Below, piece by piece: positions 58,760 to 64,000 of a DNA stretch of 64,000 nucleotides (position 1 is its first letter; every line of letters starts with the position of its first letter). Under the pieces are notes generated by a model. The model worked only from the letters and a program-made list of their open reading frames with translations, was not told the origin of the DNA and made no database searches. The translations under genes and the position numbers were made by a program. This stretch comes from Candidatus Nitrosopumilus sp. (GTDB taxonomy: Archaea > Thermoproteota > Nitrososphaeria > Nitrososphaerales > Nitrosopumilaceae): NCBI GenBank assembly GCA_029263475.1, contig JAJCXK010000087.1:30011-94010 (forward strand). The letters are read 5' to 3'.

Positions 58760-61279
58760 ATGAAAAATCTTTTCGTCTTGTTAGTTTTATCTGGAATAGT
58801 CGGGATTGGAATTGCAAGTAACTACGATGAAGACATCCATGCGTTTGGATCACATGAAAGTGAGCTTAAAATTCGTGTGGATGATCCTGCAATCTCAATT
58901 CAAGACAGCAAGGCCAACATAATTTGGCAAGTGCGTAACCAAAATGTGGATTCTGAAATTATTTTCACCCAGGTTGTTGATGGCAAGACAGCCATCACAC
59001 CCAAGACAATTCTAAAAGAACCGCGTATCGGTTTTACCGAAATTATTTCACAAGATGACAACATCGTTGTAATCCATGAGCAATACACTCCAAACAACAA
59101 GTCGCCACCCAGTTTCTATGTGCTTATCAGCCATGATGACGGCATTACTTTCTCGGAACCAAAACTGCTCTTGGCAGGTGATGATGGCATACATTATGAC
59201 ATCAATATAGTCCAGATGGTAAATCAAAAACTGTATATTTTTGGTACCATGTGGACCCGGGCAGAAAATACAAGCTATGCGTTTTATTCTTTTAGTGATG
59301 ATTTTGGCAAAACATTTTCAGGACCGGCAAAACATTTCAATCAAGGCAAGGTAAACCAAGACATCAGTGTAGCAGTCAGTGATGGCGTGATCTACCTTCT
59401 CTTTGATGACGAAAAAAACTTTGATGAGAAAGGCCACCTGTACCTGATTAAGATTTTGCCTGACGGTACAGTTACTGAAAAGGTAAGTACCAACAATGCA
59501 GAGACATCCGTTACAGGTCAGAAGATTGCAGTGTCAGGAGACGATGTCTACGTTGCATGGTTAGACAGGATTTACGAGAAAAGAAACCAAGAGATTGTCG
59601 AAAGATGGTATCAAAGTTTTGCGGTAAGCCATGACGGAGGATTGACGTTTGAGAAATCAAAGCATCTGCCATCTGATCCAGACTCCATTGACACGTACGG
59701 TGACGAGTCACAGGCAATTTTTGTAACGGATGACACACTTCATGTATTCTGGGAATCTGACTATTGGGATGGCACAAAACAGACAATCAAAACGTTTGTT
59801 GGCACAAGTGACAACAAGGGAAAGGATTTTCAGATGGAAGAAATACCTGCCAGCAGTTTTACTAGCCAGTATGGCAGGGTATTCACCATAGTTGACAGTG
59901 ACAAGCAGTACTATTTTGCCCCGGGAGTCAAAAACTATCCCTATGAGAACTCTGCAATGCACTTTAACGTTAAAGACAAAAATGGAAACTATTCGGAAAC
60001 AGTTGACATCCTGCAAGGTTATCACATTAGTCCAGGTGGCATAATTGCCGATGTGGATGACGGGTTTGTCCACGTTGTCACTGATCCTGATTACAATTCT
60101 AATTGTATTTTGTATCATTACAGTTCAGATGATGGTAAAAACTTCAATGCCCCAATTGATTTGGCACAACTTGAAACCGACAAGGAATGCTTGGGTAAAA
60201 TGCCGGAAATAGAACCACCATTAAAACAGATTGCAAACGGGATTTTAAAAAACAACATAGAATGCACAACAGACATCACCAACAGACATGTTCTGATGAT
60301 GAAAAAATCCGATGGAAGACCGGTCTGCATATCACATGAGCATATCCTACCACTGCAAAAACGAGGATACATTGATGAGAATTCGTTTACAAAATTTGCA
60401 ATTATGACAGGTGAACAGTTTGTACAGTCATTAACACAAGAAGGTAACAGTGTGCAAAACCTTGATCTGAGATATTATGGCCAGCGAGACACACTTCCAC
60501 CACATGTTGGTGTTGCAGGAACGTTTGAATCAGACAAGCAACTGTATCCAAACTCCAAGGAATCTGAAAATGGAATTTACAAATACATCATCGGCATGTC
60601 AGTTCAAAGCATTAACACAATTCACAAAGCTGTTCTTGATAACAAGTGGGACTTGCTTGGGGAGAAGTTTGTAGACTTGGAAAACCAAAACATTATTGAA
60701 AATGATCCAGTGGATTATCCCACCATCATAACCATCGAAGATCCGATAAACAAGCGCAATCTGCTGCCACTTGCAATCACTGACGTTGATACAAATGTCC
60801 ATGGGCAGGCAACATGGGATCGTTTTTCCATATCTCGTGAAGGTGACAATACAAAAGGGGTTGTCTGGGATTTCCTACCCAAAGGCTCTGGAGGATGGGA
60901 TTTTGTAGACGAACACGGCGATGACGTATGGGATGATTCTGTAATTGACAGAGATAATTTTGCAGTTTTTGCAGCTGGGATAGCATATCTTGCAATCTGC
61001 GAGGACAAGCGTGTTGACATAACAAACGGCATATCTCCAACAATCCCAATACTGCCTGAAGTGAATACAGTGTACATGACAGAAAGAAACTTGGGGATAC
61101 TCCCAGACAGTCAGGGGAATTATCATGTGGAGTTTTTATCGTTGTATCCAACCCTTGTAAATCTGCCACAAAATGCTACTGATAGTGACATTGAGACTAG
61201 CCTGTGCATATTGGAGAAACCAGAAAACAAGGCAGAATATGCGTATTTTACCGAGATAGGATTTAGATTGTCTAATTGA
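58760..61279 (+). CDS. Large secreted protein with sialidase-like beta-propeller N-terminal half
   Basis: Signal peptide MKNLFVLLVLSGIVGIGIA; repeated SHDDGITFSEPK / DDFGKTFSGPAK / SHDGGLTFEKSK / SDDGKNFNAP Asp-box-like motifs. Confidence 0.85.
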   Translation: MKNLFVLLVLSGIVGIGIASNYDEDIHAFGSHESELKIRVDDPAISIQDSKANIIWQVRNQNVDSEIIFTQVVDGKTAITPKTILKEPRIGFTEIISQDDNIVVIHEQYTPNNKSPPSFYVLISHDDGITFSEPKLLLAGDDGIHYDINIVQMVNQKLYIFGTMWTRAENTSYAFYSFSDDFGKTFSGPAKHFNQGKVNQDISVAVSDGVIYLLFDDEKNFDEKGHLYLIKILPDGTVTEKVSTNNAETSVTGQKIAVSGDDVYVAWLDRIYEKRNQEIVERWYQSFAVSHDGGLTFEKSKHLPSDPDSIDTYGDESQAIFVTDDTLHVFWESDYWDGTKQTIKTFVGTSDNKGKDFQMEEIPASSFTSQYGRVFTIVDSDKQYYFAPGVKNYPYENSAMHFNVKDKNGNYSETVDILQGYHISPGGIIADVDDGFVHVVTDPDYNSNCILYHYSSDDGKNFNAPIDLAQLETDKECLGKMPEIEPPLKQIANGILKNNIECTTDITNRHVLMMKKSDGRPVCISHEHILPLQKRGYIDENSFTKFAIMTGEQFVQSLTQEGNSVQNLDLRYYGQRDTLPPHVGVAGTFESDKQLYPNSKESENGIYKYIIGMSVQSINTIHKAVLDNKWDLLGEKFVDLENQNIIENDPVDYPTIITIEDPINKRNLLPLAITDVDTNVHGQATWDRFSISREGDNTKGVVWDFLPKGSGGWDFVDEHGDDVWDDSVIDRDNFAVFAAGIAYLAICEDKRVDITNGISPTIPILPEVNTVYMTERNLGILPDSQGNYHVEFLSLYPTLVNLPQNATDSDIETSLCILEKPENKAEYAYFTEIGFRLSN

Positions 61280-61297
61280 TATGATTTTGTTTGATCA

Positions 61298-63754
61298 GTG
61301 AATTGTGTGAAAATGAAGACTAGATTCTTGATAATATTTGTAATTGGAATGGTTGGATTTACAGGAATTGTATTCGCAGAACATGATCCAAATCAACCTT
61401 ACACGCATTCAATCATACTTCCCAATGATATGAAAGAAAAAACATTTGATGAATTTATGGCGTGGTGTGTTCCTTTCTATGAAGATAAATGCGTTAAACT
61501 AGAAAAAAATCGAATCTCAAAAATATTGTCTCCTCTAATGCAGTTCAAGTCAGGAATTACAATTGATGATATTCAATGCAGCAAATCATTGACCTTGATT
61601 ACAAAACATGATGGTTCTCCTGCATGTGTGAGACCTGAAACTAAAGAAAAACTAGAACAGCGTGGTTGGTCATATCACAAAAAAACATTACTGATTCTAG
61701 ATGACAATCAACAAGACATCAGTAGACATCTCAAGCAAGTCTCAATACTTGATGATAATCGCATCGATATTACAGCATCTTATCCTACAAATACTGCACA
61801 TCACGAGATGTATCCTGATGAACACCAATCAATTGTAAGTGACTGTACAGAGAAAAACAATGATGCTAATTTGTCATTACTATATCTCAAAGAAATAGAC
61901 AATATTCAAAAAAAGATTACTTTCACACAGGAAAACAAAACATTTGACGGTCTGAAATGTGATGATGCGTTGTGGCAGGAGTTGACCCATTGGGGATACT
62001 GTGGTCCTCCAGGACCCTTGCTGTCTCATGTAGAGACCATAATACCATCTATTGTAGATGCACACAAACAAGTAGGTTTTATTTTTGATTTACCAAAATA
62101 CCTGCCAGAAGGGTATGACATCCAGGAAATTACGGTAGGACGTCATGGGGATAGAATTACCGTGTACATATCGCCAGAACCCATCTCAAGTGAGACAGAC
62201 GCATGCGATTTTACCTGGCATTATGAGGGAATCTATCTGTCTTATGTAATTCACCCTGAGATACTTAATTTTGGTTCTCGCCATTCAGACACTCCAGGTG
62301 AGCCCCAAACTTGGCCTGTCACGATAAATGGCAATACAGGAAAAGCAGAACAGCGTTGGGTTGGAGACAGGTTTGGCATGCCTATACCACAGCGTTCAGA
62401 CCTTCAGGTATCCATGCCTGATGACGGAATACTTGTCAGCATGAGCTCGAGTCTTCCGGTTGAAGAGTTGATCAAGGTTGCAGAATCAATATCAAACCCA
62501 ATCTTCAATGCAGACATAGTTCCAGACTATTCATCATCGTACAATATGCAGATGCAAAACAGTAACGATTCAATCCCTGTACAGATTACCGGAGATACAG
62601 CATCTCAGATTTGCAACAAGATAAAAATGGCATGTGAAGATGATCATGTCTTTGATGCAGCATATGATTTGTCTGCACATACTGCAACGTTTGAACAATC
62701 TGGGAGTTACAACAGATACGTCCTTGAGATAACTCCTGGGAAGATATGCTACAAGATAAACGGGGATCCAAAAAGTTACTGCTCAACGTTACACGTATCA
62801 TATTCTCCAATAGTTGATGGCAACAAGTCTACCCTTCTTTTCAAACCGCTGGACTACTGGAAAAATATGTCAAAAGAAGAACTGTACAAAATTAATGAAA
62901 AGTACGGATCAATATTTTACAGAGAACTTGGAAAAATGGTGCTAAAAGATGAGATAAAAAATGAACTGAAAAGGCAGAACATAGAAAATGCAAATGATGA
63001 TTTTAATGTGCATGTTGGAGGTGCTGATGAATCATCTCAGGTTTTTTACAAATCAGTGATAAATGGAACTGATGGAAAAAGCTACATGTTTGATGGTGGC
63101 GCATATTATAATCAAATTCGATGGAGTCTTTCTTTTGAGGAGTTGATTTTTCATGATGATGTCCTAGATGAATTGCCACTTGATTCGTTGTTTGATGATC
63201 AGCCTATCATTATATTTTCAAAAGACGATAATAATTACAATCCACACAGCACAATAACTGTAAACCTTGATGATGACAATGACATGTTATTCTATAACGG
63301 CATGTCAGTTCCAATGAAAATAAGCGTGTACAGAGATGAAAAGACAAAAGACCAACCCAGACCAGAATGGACAAACCCCATACTGGATCCTGCTCAAACC
63401 ATGACGTTTTCACTTAACGGAACTGGACTTTACGAGTGGGATGCAAGGTTAGAGCCAGAACCGTCACCTAATGACTGGTGGCCAAGGTATGCTGGGGGCA
63501 CAATTGCTGCATATTCCAATGAAACCCAAAGTCTTGAACTGGCAAAAAAGCTAAAAATTGCACAAGTCTTTGTACAAAATTCAGAGATTCCACATAGTGG
63601 CCTCAGTACAAAAAATGATATCCTGAAAATTGGATTCAATTCTGCAATACATGAGATGCTGCATGATGCCCGAGAATACTATACTGCCAGGGCGCATCAG
63701 TTGGTTCCATTTGATGTTCCAATAAATATTGAAGAACCAAGTTGGAATGATTAG
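61298..63754 (+). CDS. Large secreted hypothetical protein
   Basis: Signal peptide MKTRFLIIFVIGMVGFTGIVFA (GTG at 61298 or internal ATG start); K..DGSPACVRPETKEKLEQRGW motif. Confidence 0.85.
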   Translation: MNCVKMKTRFLIIFVIGMVGFTGIVFAEHDPNQPYTHSIILPNDMKEKTFDEFMAWCVPFYEDKCVKLEKNRISKILSPLMQFKSGITIDDIQCSKSLTLITKHDGSPACVRPETKEKLEQRGWSYHKKTLLILDDNQQDISRHLKQVSILDDNRIDITASYPTNTAHHEMYPDEHQSIVSDCTEKNNDANLSLLYLKEIDNIQKKITFTQENKTFDGLKCDDALWQELTHWGYCGPPGPLLSHVETIIPSIVDAHKQVGFIFDLPKYLPEGYDIQEITVGRHGDRITVYISPEPISSETDACDFTWHYEGIYLSYVIHPEILNFGSRHSDTPGEPQTWPVTINGNTGKAEQRWVGDRFGMPIPQRSDLQVSMPDDGILVSMSSSLPVEELIKVAESISNPIFNADIVPDYSSSYNMQMQNSNDSIPVQITGDTASQICNKIKMACEDDHVFDAAYDLSAHTATFEQSGSYNRYVLEITPGKICYKINGDPKSYCSTLHVSYSPIVDGNKSTLLFKPLDYWKNMSKEELYKINEKYGSIFYRELGKMVLKDEIKNELKRQNIENANDDFNVHVGGADESSQVFYKSVINGTDGKSYMFDGGAYYNQIRWSLSFEELIFHDDVLDELPLDSLFDDQPIIIFSKDDNNYNPHSTITVNLDDDNDMLFYNGMSVPMKISVYRDEKTKDQPRPEWTNPILDPAQTMTFSLNGTGLYEWDARLEPEPSPNDWWPRYAGGTIAAYSNETQSLELAKKLKIAQVFVQNSEIPHSGLSTKNDILKIGFNSAIHEMLHDAREYYTARAHQLVPFDVPINIEEPSWND

Positions 63755-63757
63755 AAA

Positions 63758-64000
63758 ATGAAAATCAAAACTTTGCTTGTTTTTGGAGTGGCGGTGATGG
63801 TCATTTCTGTGTTTTTTAATTCTGCATATGGACACGGCGTATCATCTTCGATGTTCAGCGGACCGCTCAGAATAGAAGATGAAACATTTTCAGCTCAGTC
63901 TGTCGATACGGAAAATCACTTGTTCATTACAGGAAAACTTGTAAGCTTGGTTGACTATCCACAGCAACTGGAGCTGTCCATGGTGGTCACAACTGATCAG
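63758..64000 (+). CDS. Secreted protein, truncated at window end
   Basis: MKIKTLLVFGVAVMVISVFFNSAYGHGVSSSMFSGPLRIEDETFSAQSVDTENHLFITGKLVSLVDYPQQLELSMVVTTDQ... Confidence 0.8.
   Translation, partial: MKIKTLLVFGVAVMVISVFFNSAYGHGVSSSMFSGPLRIEDETFSAQSVDTENHLFITGKLVSLVDYPQQLELSMVVTTDQ

Noticed and set aside
60777-61169. Minus-strand ORFs of 120-130 aa in this interval
   Set aside because: Antisense to the 58760..61279 CDS with signal peptide and Asp-box-like motifs; no recognisable domain.

Overview
The window looks like part of an ammonia-oxidising thaumarchaeal chromosome of the Nitrosopumilus/Nitrosarchaeum type. This is inferred from low GC, dense gene packing, archaeal information-processing genes (SRP54, SRP19, eIF5A, eIF1A, TFB, S8e, Gar1), intron-bearing tRNAs, and secreted proteins of thaumarchaeal style. 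Main blocks are: translation and SRP genes; ScpA/ScpB; two tetrapyrrole clusters (ahbAB-like fusion, precorrin-2 dehydrogenase, hemA, hemB; and hemD-cobA-hemC-hemL) plus a chlorite-dismutase-family protein; a suf operon with sufC about 16 kb away; an arsenic-type locus (ArsR / ArsC + aquaporin); an SbtA/SbtB-like bicarbonate transporter with a PII-like partner; an RTX/NHL secreted protein; a two-component operon; and an accessory region of large secreted proteins at 58-64 kb. The strongest unexplained structure is at 57.8-58.64 kb. It holds a gene interrupted by two in-frame TGA codons, a 21-bp tandem repeat, a CCGG-rich inverted-motif field, and a non-coding array of 12 decamers on a strict 10-bp period in front of the secreted-protein genes. 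Small genes missing from the ORF track include a 46-aa nine-cysteine metallothionein-like protein and a 40-aa C2H2-type zinc finger protein. Short motifs shared between promoters (TTAGCTAA, TTGCGGCATGCTC, CCACGTGG) are also reported. All family names come from reading the sequence; no database search was run.
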